Both the position numbers and the translations under genes were made by a program. From Oligoflexia bacterium (GTDB lineage Bacteria; Bdellovibrionota; UBA1018), in assembly GCA_023701205.1 (NCBI GenBank), contig JAMPXJ010000018.1:1-64000 (forward strand): a stretch of DNA of 64,000 nucleotides. The letters run 5' to 3'. Below the pieces are notes generated by a model. That model did no database searches. It was not told the DNA's origin and worked only from the letters and a program-made list of their open reading frames with translations. Below, one piece after another: positions 18,080 to 25,457 of this stretch. Positions within the stretch are counted from its first letter, which is position 1. Each line of letters starts with the position of its first letter.

Positions 18080-18126
18080 CGCCCGACTATAGGCAGGAAA
18101 CGCGCCTTTTTTAAAGGGTCAAAGCC

Positions 18127-19827
18127 TCAGCTTTTGTCGCCCTTGCGGGAACCTTTGCGCGCCGCTTCGCGCTTTTTGTAGGTCACTTTGTAATACCGAT
18201 TCCCACCGCGGCCTCGCTTGCCGCGAACCCGCTTCTTGCTGGGCGGATCCTTGAGGTCCAGCGAAGCCAGCGAACGGGAGCGATCCAAGGGGATCGGCAA
18301 CATGACATGGACGCCGCTCTTGAGCGGCATACGCGCCGAAACGCCGTTCAGGTCGGCGATCGGATCCACGTTGATCCCGAAATGCCGGGCCACATGGGTC
18401 AGGGTCTCTCCCCGGCGGATCTTGTAAGTCATGAACTTCACTTCACGGGGATACGACGTGTGGTTATAGGTGGAGAGGAACTTCTCCTTCGCCGAAGCCG
18501 GAAGCTTCAGCCGATAGGAATTCAGCGCCGGCGGCGTGCACCAGCGCGAAAGCTCGGGATTGAGCGCTTTCACCGTTTGATAGGAAAGCCCGGCAGCGCG
18601 CGCGACCTTCAGGAGATCGGCAGGGCTTCGCACGTCGAACTCCACGATCTCCTCTCCCCCGACCTGACCGTCCTTCGTGACATGAGGCGTGGGAACCGGC
18701 TTGGCCAGCGGCTGAGAATCGTTGTTGGCAAGCTGTCCTTCCGGAAGCTGCGAGTCCAGGGGAACCAGCAGGGTCGCGGGCGTGATTCGCCGCTGCGCGG
18801 GATCATCCGAAGGCTCCTCGGAGTCCTCGTCCTCGGCGTCCTCCTCACCCAGGGCCGCGGAGTCCGCGCTGGCCTGCACGACCTTGCCCAGCTCCCGAAG
18901 GTCCTTTTCCTCGGGATCCTGCTCGAGGCCTTCTTCGGGCTTGTCCGTCTTGATGACCTTGACGACCTCGCCGTCAGCCGCGATCGCCTCGTCTGCCGCA
19001 GGATTGTGCTTGGTAGCGCGGAAGCCGAACTGCTCGCGATTCTTCGCGATGAGCGCCGCGGCGATGATTTTGGGAACGTAGTCGCGCGTCTCCTGACGCA
19101 GATACCGATGCCGGCTCAGGACCCAGAAGTCTTTGCTCCCGTAACGTTGGATCGCGCGCGCAATTTTCGCCTCGCCGGCGTTGTAACCGGCCGCAGCCAG
19201 CTCCCACGCGCCGAACATCCGGTAGAGATCGCTGAGATATTCCACCGCGGCCAGCGTGGATTTGCGGATATCGCGTCGTTCATCCACCCACCAGTTCACC
19301 ATGAGCCCATAACGCTTGCCCGTGGCCGAGATGAATTGCCAGGGTCCGACCGCCCTCGCGTGGGATCGCGCGTGATTGTTGAAACCGCTCTCGATCATGG
19401 CAAGATAAACGAGATCGAGCGGCATGCCGTTCTGCTTGAGGATCGGCTCGATGTAGGGAATGAAAAATTCGGAACGCTCGAGATATCTCTCGAAATGCGG
19501 CCTTCCGCGGCCGGTGAAATAGTCGACCCAGTACTCGACACGCGAGTTGATCGTGATCGGGTAGTCGAACTGGGTGTTCTTGAGCTTGACCCCCTGGACG
19601 GTAATCTCGCCGTAGTTGACGCTCTGGCTGGGCTTGAGCGGGCCCTGCTGGATGACCTCGGCCACGGTCCGCGGCGCTCCCGTGCGCGTTTCCCTTCCGG
19701 CTTTTTCCGGAACGCCCCGAGTCGTCGCGCAACCCGTCAGAACGGACAAAGCTATGCCAATCAGCAAAACAGAACCGGGTTTCTTCGCCTGATCCATGGC
19801 TGCAACCACCACTCCCGTTGGGAACAT
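18127..19827 (-). CDS. mltD: Membrane-bound lytic murein transglycosylase D (lipoprotein, LysM)
   Basis: Periplasmic peptidoglycan-cleaving lipoprotein, 566 residues. The N-terminal signal peptide ends in the lipobox LTGC (cysteine at about 33). The SLT goose-lysozyme-like domain follows, with catalytic glutamate in YLAMIESGFNNHARS (about residue 144), then AVGPWQFISATGKRYGL, WWVDERRDI and AAGYNAGE. An acidic linker (about 290-350) leads to two LysM peptidoglycan-binding repeats, one degenerate at about 400-450 and one clear (TYKIRRGETLTHVARHFGI). The tail is strongly basic. ATG 19827 has AAGGA 9 bases upstream. The ATG at 19797 would give a more conventional signal peptide but lacks such a site. 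Confidence 0.9.
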   Translation of the reverse strand: MFPTGVVVAAMDQAKKPGSVLLIGIALSVLTGCATTRGVPEKAGRETRTGAPRTVAEVIQQGPLKPSQSVNYGEITVQGVKLKNTQFDYPITINSRVEYWVDYFTGRGRPHFERYLERSEFFIPYIEPILKQNGMPLDLVYLAMIESGFNNHARSHARAVGPWQFISATGKRYGLMVNWWVDERRDIRKSTLAAVEYLSDLYRMFGAWELAAAGYNAGEAKIARAIQRYGSKDFWVLSRHRYLRQETRDYVPKIIAAALIAKNREQFGFRATKHNPAADEAIAADGEVVKVIKTDKPEEGLEQDPEEKDLRELGKVVQASADSAALGEEDAEDEDSEEPSDDPAQRRITPATLLVPLDSQLPEGQLANNDSQPLAKPVPTPHVTKDGQVGGEEIVEFDVRSPADLLKVARAAGLSYQTVKALNPELSRWCTPPALNSYRLKLPASAKEKFLSTYNHTSYPREVKFMTYKIRRGETLTHVARHFGINVDPIADLNGVSARMPLKSGVHVMLPIPLDRSRSLASLDLKDPPSKKRVRGKRGRGGNRYYKVTYKKREAARKGSRKGDKS

Positions 19828-19894
19828 CCGCTACCATCCTTAGTATTTTTTAAAACAGCCTTTTAACCCAAAAAAAACCATCAGAAGAGACACC

Positions 19895-19916
19895 CAGGCG
19901 CGCGTGAGCGCACCTG
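19895..19916 (-). other. Hairpin in the mltD leader
   Basis: On the minus strand CAGGTGCGC-TCAC-GCGCGCCTG forms a 9-base stem (one G-U pair) with a 4-base loop in the roughly 100-base untranslated leader of mltD. An eight-base U-run follows 17 bases further on (19870-19877). The distance is too great for a normal terminator, so an mRNA-stability or regulatory hairpin is the likelier reading. Confidence 0.35.
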
Positions 19917-19938
19917 TATCCCGATCACGTGAACTAAA

Positions 19939-19967
19939 ATTTTAAGGGACCCCCCATTCCAAGTCAA
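19939..19967 (-). promoter_or_regulatory. Near-consensus sigma-70 promoter for mltD
   Basis: TTGACT (five of six), exactly 17 bases, then TAAAAT (five of six) on the minus strand, pointing at mltD. Transcription would start near 19931 and give a leader of about 105 bases. This is the best promoter in the window. Confidence 0.75.
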
Positions 19968-19980
19968 ACCTGCGGAAAAT

Positions 19981-20940
19981 TTAGTTCTCGTCGGAGATGG
20001 ATTCGATTTCCAGGTCGGACTTCAGAGGACCTTTCACCTGTGATTCCGAGTGAATGGAACTCAGATTGCGAGACTGAGGCTTGGAAGGGTCATTGAAATC
20101 AAAGCTTGCGATCCTGGAAAGCTCGGACCAGCTCTTGGCGTATCGACCTACCTCGCCTTTGAAGATGCGCTGGGCCAGATAAACCTCTTCTGAGGACGTC
20201 ATTACCGCACCGGAGGCTTGCTGTCCGGTGGCTTCGGGCGTGAAATCCATTCCAAGGTCAGCGAGAAGTGCCTGGCTCTCCAAGCGCTCGACGCCGTTTT
20301 CAAAAGAGGCGCCAACGCCTCCGGATTCGAGCTCAAGTCCCAGGACGGGATATCGGATTCCAACGGCAAAGGCGACTCGTTGGTTCCGCGAATCTGGCCG
20401 CACCTCGTACTTGAAAAATCCTTTGAAAATCCCCTGCTCTTCGGGAGTCTGCCCCGCGGGAGCTTCCGAAAGCTGCCTCAAATAGCTCTGCGCGCGGAAT
20501 CTCAGGAACTCCGCTCGAGGCTTCGGAATCGGGAAGCTCGCATGGACGCGGTAACTCTGGTCAACTGAGACGACATCGGCGGTCTTGCCTTGAATCTCGG
20601 CTAAGGCGGTGATCAGAAGACGCTCGGTAGTGGCCTCCGCGACCCGAATCTCGTAAAGAGAGGAGATATTCTTCGGAATGGTCGTGCCTATCCGACTCAA
20701 GAGCTTCGTGAAGTGCCCATAGACACTATGATAATAGTGTTCGTACGCGACGATTCGATCGAGAACCTCCAGGAGCTCCCGACGATGGATTTCGGAAACG
20801 GAACGGGTCTCGCTTTCCTGCGCCGCCGAGAGCTGGCGACTTCTTGAAGCTTCCAGCGAACCCTCCAGGCTACGAGCCCACCAACTCAGGCCCGAAACAA
20901 GGAGAGTGAAAATTACGAAGAACGAGTACCGCTGCAGCAT
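19981..20940 (-). CDS. Single-pass membrane protein of unknown function
   Basis: About 319 residues from ATG 20940. One N-terminal hydrophobic helix (FFVIFTLLVSGLSWWA) anchors the protein, and the rest is predicted periplasmic. A helical, coiled-coil-prone region follows (SLEASRSRQLSAAQ through REL LEVLDRIVAYEHYYHSV), then a mixed domain with FAVGIRYPVLGLELE. The pattern (short N-terminus, one helix, helix-rich stalk, tyrosine in EHYYHSVYGHFTKLLSRIG) resembles pilin-like or sensor-like periplasmic proteins, but no family is recognised. An in-frame TTG lies seven codons upstream. The 3' end lies about 150 bases upstream of mltD, whose own promoter intervenes. Confidence 0.6.
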   Translation of the reverse strand: MLQRYSFFVIFTLLVSGLSWWARSLEGSLEASRSRQLSAAQESETRSVSEIHRRELLEVLDRIVAYEHYYHSVYGHFTKLLSRIGTTIPKNISSLYEIRVAEATTERLLITALAEIQGKTADVVSVDQSYRVHASFPIPKPRAEFLRFRAQSYLRQLSEAPAGQTPEEQGIFKGFFKYEVRPDSRNQRVAFAVGIRYPVLGLELESGGVGASFENGVERLESQALLADLGMDFTPEATGQQASGAVMTSSEEVYLAQRIFKGEVGRYAKSWSELSRIASFDFNDPSKPQSRNLSSIHSESQVKGPLKSDLEIESISDEN

Positions 20941-21336
20941 GCCTGCAAAGAGGCGCTGCAAACATTAAGCCACGTTATTAATTATTCTTAACTATTTTTT
21001 CTTATTATTTCCAGTAGATGAGGCGCGATTTTCAATGATGTACTATTTTAGTTGTTTATTGCTCTTACACTGCTCAATTCTTGGACAGCGACACTCATCG
21101 CTCGAACTGTAAGAATTGCCTCTCCTGCCTCATCCTCAGCACCCATTTTTTTCACTCATTTCCGGAATTTGCGCGTAAAAAATACAAATCCAGAGAAGCA
21201 TCACCTCGATTTTCAAAAAGAAAATCAATAACTCCCTGAAATTTAAGAAACTGTAACCCTGGCCCCATTCTTGCTCAAAGGGCGCCCCAGATGGCGACGC
21301 TGCGCGCCACAGGGGTAATCAAGAGGGGGAACAGGG
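20941..21336. other. AT-rich divergent intergenic region
   Basis: About 396 bases, markedly more AT-rich than the surrounding genes, between the minus-strand membrane protein and the plus-strand metalloprotease. No gene is supported: all frames are short and lack ribosome sites. It contains homopolymer-rich stretches (around 20985-21010 and 21145-21155) and the inverted repeat listed at 21075-21118. Promoters for both flanking genes must lie here, but no consensus pair is convincing. Confidence 0.6.
21075..21118. repeat. Inverted repeat upstream of the metalloprotease
   Basis: Arms CAATTCTTGGACAG and CTGTAAGAATTG pair over 12 bases with a two-base bulge, around an 18-base interior. There is no T-tract, so it is not a terminator. 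It may be a regulator site or an mRNA hairpin about 220 bases before the metalloprotease start. Confidence 0.35.
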
Positions 21337-22920
21337 GTGAAAAACTTAAGTACGGCATTCGTCACTGCGGGAACTCTCGCTTTGTCCAGCACAGCCTTCG
21401 CGCTCGAACCCGATGCGTTCCGCCTCGATAAGAGTAATCCTTTTGCCCAAATCCAGACAGCGCTCCAGACGATCCAGAACGAGCCGCAGATCAGGGTTTT
21501 GATGCAGGATCGCGCGAATACCCTGATGCTGAACGAGCGGATCTCCGGAAAAGAGCTCGAGACGACCAAGTTCCGGCACTTCTTCCAGGGCATCGAAGTG
21601 ATCGGATCCATGGCCTTTTTTCATCAAGGCAGGTTTTCCGCCGACGTCCGGAACGCCCTGAAGACCTTTGATCTGGACATCAACCCGACGCTTTCGCCCG
21701 AGAATGCCTTTCTCCTGGCCAAGTCCCTCGCGGGTGAGCGCTCGCTGCTTAGCCCCCCCTCACTCAAGATCCTTCCCAGCGAAAGTAGCGACAGCGCCCG
21801 GCTGATCTATTGGATCGAGCTGGAGGAGACGGTACAGGACGGAGCCCGTGATCTCCTGATCGACGCGCACACCGGCGAAGTCCTTGCGAACCTTTCCAAA
21901 CACTTGGAAATCGCGCCGATCCAGATTTACTCCGCGGCTCGCAAAGGTGTCCTGCTCGAACTCATCGTCGACTCCAAAGCCGCTCCCGGGCAGCCGGCGC
22001 TCCAAGGCTGCAAAGTCACGGACCTTGCCACCGGCAAGACCCGGAAGCTGCCGCTCGGGAAATGCGGCGAGCTCATGGCCACCCAGTGCCAGGTCCTTCT
22101 CGATGGCGCTCCTGTCGCGATTCGCCCTCAGGCGTGTAATCTGGCGGCTAAGAAAGGGAACGCCCTCCCGTTCGCGGATCTTTCCTCCCGGCGAGCCCTT
22201 CAGAACTCAATGGCGGCGGCAAGTTATTATCTATCCCGCCATGGCCGCGACAGCTTCGACGGCCGGGGAAGCCCCATGGTGAGCGTGGTCCATGCCGGAT
22301 TGGGTTATGCGAACGCTCACTGGGATATCAAAAACAAGCACATGGTCTATGGTGACGGCGACGGGGTCGAGATCGGGGATTTCACCCTGGCGCTGGATGT
22401 CGCGGGCCACGAGATGACCCATGGGGTGATCAGCCACACCTCGAACCTGCTCCCGATGGGGGAAGCCGGCGCGCTGAACGAGGCGTACGCCGATTTCTTC
22501 GGCAAGATGATCGAAGGCGGCAACGACTGGATGGTCGGCAAGAAGCTCTTCTTACGAAATACCGGCGGCAAGAAGGGCATTCGTGACCTGGCTCGCCCTG
22601 CCAATCTGGATTTCCAAGGACGACCATACCCGGATCACGTCAGCAACGCCGCGCCCATTCCGAATGTTTGCGATCAAACCAATGATGCGTGCTGGGTACA
22701 CCTCAACGCGACGATTCCGGGCCATGCCTCTTACCTGGTCGTGAATGCGATCGGCCGGCAAAAAGCAGAAATACTGTATTACTCAGTACTTACGCAAGGA
22801 ATCGCCCCTCGTGACGGCTTCAAGCAGGCGGGGGCGCAAACCCGCCTTTTCTGCCGCCGGATGTTCGACAAGGCCACCTGCGCCAAAGTCGACGCGGCGT
22901 TGGCCAAGACCGGGATGTAA
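21337..22920 (+). CDS. Secreted thermolysin-like (M4) zinc metallopeptidase
   Basis: Secreted protease of 527 residues. Signal peptide MKNLSTAFVTAGTLALSSTAFA, then an FTP/PepSY-type propeptide (about 25-210; FRHFFQGIEVIGSMAFFH and LIDAHTGEVLANLS are typical). The catalytic domain starts near 285 with VVHAGLGYANAHWD. The zinc motif HEMTH is at about 358 and the third ligand is the glutamate of GALNEAYADFFG at about 382. The active-site histidine region WVHLNATIPGHASYLVVNAIG matches the M4 VHxNSGIxN motif, with the serine replaced by alanine. GTG 21337 has an AGAGGGGG ribosome site. Likely autoprocessed outside the cytoplasm. Ends 12 bases from the convergent DUF507 gene. Confidence 0.88.
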   Translation: MKNLSTAFVTAGTLALSSTAFALEPDAFRLDKSNPFAQIQTALQTIQNEPQIRVLMQDRANTLMLNERISGKELETTKFRHFFQGIEVIGSMAFFHQGRFSADVRNALKTFDLDINPTLSPENAFLLAKSLAGERSLLSPPSLKILPSESSDSARLIYWIELEETVQDGARDLLIDAHTGEVLANLSKHLEIAPIQIYSAARKGVLLELIVDSKAAPGQPALQGCKVTDLATGKTRKLPLGKCGELMATQCQVLLDGAPVAIRPQACNLAAKKGNALPFADLSSRRALQNSMAAASYYLSRHGRDSFDGRGSPMVSVVHAGLGYANAHWDIKNKHMVYGDGDGVEIGDFTLALDVAGHEMTHGVISHTSNLLPMGEAGALNEAYADFFGKMIEGGNDWMVGKKLFLRNTGGKKGIRDLARPANLDFQGRPYPDHVSNAAPIPNVCDQTNDACWVHLNATIPGHASYLVVNAIGRQKAEILYYSVLTQGIAPRDGFKQAGAQTRLFCRRMFDKATCAKVDAALAKTGM

Positions 22921-22932
22921 ATCAAGGCGCGG

Positions 22933-23388
22933 TCAGTGGGCCGCGTTCGGGTCGAAGCGCTTGATCATGTCGACGATCATCTGATCGAGGTCCTCGTCGG
23001 TCTCATAGACATCGTCGATGTGCGAGGAACGCATCAGGTACTGACGTACCGTCTCGGCCACCACCTTGATGGGCTTCTGGAAAAAGAAGCCATTGAGCTC
23101 GTCATCGCCGAAAGTCGCGCGAATCACTGCTTTAGCGGCCTTATACTGATCGCTTTCGCTGAATTTCGTGTCCTGGAGCATCTCGGCCCGGGCTCCCATT
23201 CGAGCCAGGGTGCGCTCGCGCAGATCCTCCTCGGTGAGGATATAGGGCCCTACCATGTTATAGACCTCTTCCTGGACGATCTGCCGCAGTCTTACGGGGA
23301 GGCTGATGGACTTCTGGTTTTCCAGCCGGGTGAGGATGCTCTTGCATAAAAGGCGGACTGTGTCTCGGTTCGTGCTGCGTGGGAGCAT
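22933..23388 (-). CDS. DUF507 family protein
   Basis: A 151-residue soluble protein recognised as DUF507, a family of unknown function found mainly in delta-proteobacterial, Bdellovibrionota and Aquificales genomes. The N-terminus resembles the family (a helix with LCKSILTRLE, then LRQIVQEEVYNM), followed by a long helical centre and an acidic segment SSHIDDVYETDEDLDQMIVDMIKR. GGAGG lies 11 bases before the ATG. It stands alone between the convergent protease gene and murJ, 92 bases from the murJ stop. Confidence 0.8.
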   Translation of the reverse strand: MLPRSTNRDTVRLLCKSILTRLENQKSISLPVRLRQIVQEEVYNMVGPYILTEEDLRERTLARMGARAEMLQDTKFSESDQYKAAKAVIRATFGDDELNGFFFQKPIKVVAETVRQYLMRSSHIDDVYETDEDLDQMIVDMIKRFDPNAAH

Positions 23389-23480
23389 GGGCTAGATAGC
23401 CTCCTTTTAAAAGGCATTAACGGCATTACGCGGGCGTTATGGCGCCCATTCTTAAGTCGCCTGGACAAGATAACTCTAAC

Positions 23481-25157
23481 TTAAGTTTTACCACGACTCA
23501 GCTTCTTTTTGATTTTACGCATAAAAAGATCAATGACCTCGCTCGTGTCAGTGACCCCGAAGGCCCTTCCCAGGAATATCGTCAGGAAGGCGCCCTCGAG
23601 AACCAGAAAGCCGACCTTGAGCGCTCGCCCGAGAACCACCGCGCTTTGTGTCAGCACACCTTCGACGGCGGGCTCCGGAAAAAGCCGGGACAGACCGCGA
23701 TAGCTGGCGTAGCAGGTCACTCCCATGACGAGCGAAATACCGAAATGCGCGAAAAATGCCCGGAGCACCGGCGCGAACGGAAAGCTTCCCCCCTGCTGCC
23801 CGATCAGTTTCCGCGCCGCGTGAAGGAGAAACGCGAAATTCAGGAGGGCGCCCACCGAGGTCCCCAGCGCGAGTCCCCAGTAACCCAGAGAGCCCACTAT
23901 CGCCAGATTCAGGATCACAGTCGCGACGACCGTGAAGACGCTGGAGATCACGGGGATCCTTGCATTCCCCATGGCATAGCAGGCGGGAACGAGGACCTTC
24001 ACGCCTGAATACGCGGTCAGGCCCATGGAATACATGGCCAGCGCCAGGGCCGTGCGCGCGGTATCCGAAGCCTGAAACCGCCCATACTGAAAAATGAGCT
24101 CGACGATCGGATACCCCAGAAAAGCCAGGCCGGCCGAGGCGGGAAGATTGATCGCGAGCACCTGCCGCAGGCTCCTGGACAAAGTTTCGGAGACGCCCGA
24201 CCAGTCCTTCTCGACCCATTGGCGGGAGACCCGGGGCAGGACGGCCGCCGCAAGCGAAACGCCGAAGATCCCGATCGGGAACTGCATGAGGCGGAACGCG
24301 TAGCTCAGCCAGGAGGCCGCGCCCGGCCCCTGCGAGGTGGCCAGGATCGTGTTGACGAGGATATTGACCTGCGTCGCCGCGAGACCCACCGTCCCCGGCA
24401 ACATCATCCAGAGCATGCGCCGAAGCGCCGGATCGCGCTGCCAGACCGGCTCCCCTTGGAGCCTCGCCTGCCAGCGGTAACCGGCGCGGTAAAGCGCCGG
24501 CAGCTGGCAAAACGCCTGGACGAGCCCGCCCACGAGCACGCCGAAAGCCATGCCTTCGATCGGCTGGATGCCCCATTCACCCCCGTAACGGAAGAGCAGC
24601 AGCGTGGCGCTCACTCCCGCGATGATCGAGGCAAGATTGAAAAGCGCCGAGGCGAGCGCCGGCAGGAAGAAGATTCCGCAGGCATTCAGGATCCCCATGA
24701 AGGCCGCGGCAAGCGCCACGAGCGGGAAGAAGGGGAACATGATCCGGGTCATGCGAACCGTGAGCTCGAACTTGCCCGGAACCTGCTTGAAGGCGCCCGC
24801 GTACCAGCCCACGAGCTCGGGCGCGAAGAGGATGCCCAGAAGCGCCAGGGTGCCCACTGTCACGAAAAGGACCCGAAAGACCAGCCCGGCGAGCCGCCAG
24901 GCCCGGCGATCCCCTTCCTCGATGCGGGCGCGAGTGAAGGTGGGAACGAAGGAGGCGCTCATCGCCCCCTCGGCGAAGAGGTCACGCAGGAGGTTCGGGA
25001 TTCGGAACGCGACGATGAATGCGTCCATCACGTTCCCCGCGCCGAAAAGGATCGCGAAGACCTGCTCGCGCACGAGCCCCAGGATGCGGCTGAGGAAAGT
25101 CGCCGCGCCCATCAGGCCGGCGGCGCGCAGCACGCCCGGCTCGGAAGGCTGCTTCAT
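23481..25157 (-). CDS. murJ: Lipid II flippase MurJ
   Basis: Integral membrane protein of the MOP superfamily that moves lipid II to the periplasmic face for peptidoglycan synthesis. The 558 residues contain about 14 hydrophobic helices. The N-terminal signature FLSRILGLVREQVFAILFGAGNVMDAFIVAFRIPNLLRDLFAEGA is classical MurJ, with the arginines of the central cavity (SRILGLVRE and RIPNLLRD) present. The start is ATG 25157, overlapping the upstream small gene by ATGA; an in-frame ATG ten codons earlier lies inside that gene. Last gene of a four-gene minus-strand operon. Confidence 0.94.
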   Translation of the reverse strand: MKQPSEPGVLRAAGLMGAATFLSRILGLVREQVFAILFGAGNVMDAFIVAFRIPNLLRDLFAEGAMSASFVPTFTRARIEEGDRRAWRLAGLVFRVLFVTVGTLALLGILFAPELVGWYAGAFKQVPGKFELTVRMTRIMFPFFPLVALAAAFMGILNACGIFFLPALASALFNLASIIAGVSATLLLFRYGGEWGIQPIEGMAFGVLVGGLVQAFCQLPALYRAGYRWQARLQGEPVWQRDPALRRMLWMMLPGTVGLAATQVNILVNTILATSQGPGAASWLSYAFRLMQFPIGIFGVSLAAAVLPRVSRQWVEKDWSGVSETLSRSLRQVLAINLPASAGLAFLGYPIVELIFQYGRFQASDTARTALALAMYSMGLTAYSGVKVLVPACYAMGNARIPVISSVFTVVATVILNLAIVGSLGYWGLALGTSVGALLNFAFLLHAARKLIGQQGGSFPFAPVLRAFFAHFGISLVMGVTCYASYRGLSRLFPEPAVEGVLTQSAVVLGRALKVGFLVLEGAFLTIFLGRAFGVTDTSEVIDLFMRKIKKKLSRGKT

Positions 25158-25456
25158 ACCTTGAGATTGAAGGTCCTGGCCAGCCACTTGTCGATGCCTT
25201 CATCGATCTTTCCGCGGAAGGGTGCCGCGAGAAGACTCAGCTTCGCGTCGAGCTCGAGCGCGCCGTCATGGCAAAGCAGGGTCGCAGTCACCATGGAGGA
25301 CTTCAGGCAGACCTGCTTGCGCGCAGGGTCGCGCTCGATATCGAATTTCCCGATCCCGCTTTTTTCCATGAAGCGCTGGATATCCGCTGCCACCTTATCA
25401 TAGAGCTCCTGGGCGTTCTTTCCGGGGAGCTGGACCTTCCTGTTGTAGCTGGGCAT
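25154..25456 (-). CDS. Small protein of the PHA-granule-region (PHA_gran_rgn) type
   Basis: One hundred residues, MPSYNRKVQLPGKNAQELYD at the start. The layout fits the polyhydroxyalkanoic-acid-system family (PF09650): an N-terminal strand, one amphipathic helix, three antiparallel strands (FDIERDPARKQVCLKSSM, VTATLLCHDGALELDAKL) and a C-terminal helix after LLAAPFRGKIDEGIDKWL. The biochemical role of that family is unknown, and no PHA synthase or phasin gene is in this window. It starts one base after the GT-C gene stop and overlaps murJ by four bases, so it is translationally coupled to both. Confidence 0.65.
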   Translation of the reverse strand: MPSYNRKVQLPGKNAQELYDKVAADIQRFMEKSGIGKFDIERDPARKQVCLKSSMVTATLLCHDGALELDAKLSLLAAPFRGKIDEGIDKWLARTFNLKV

Positions 25457-25457
25457 T

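Noticed and set aside
19870..19916. Intrinsic terminator/attenuator in the mltD leader
   Set aside because: The U-run is 17 bases away from the hairpin, too far for intrinsic termination; reported only as a hairpin.
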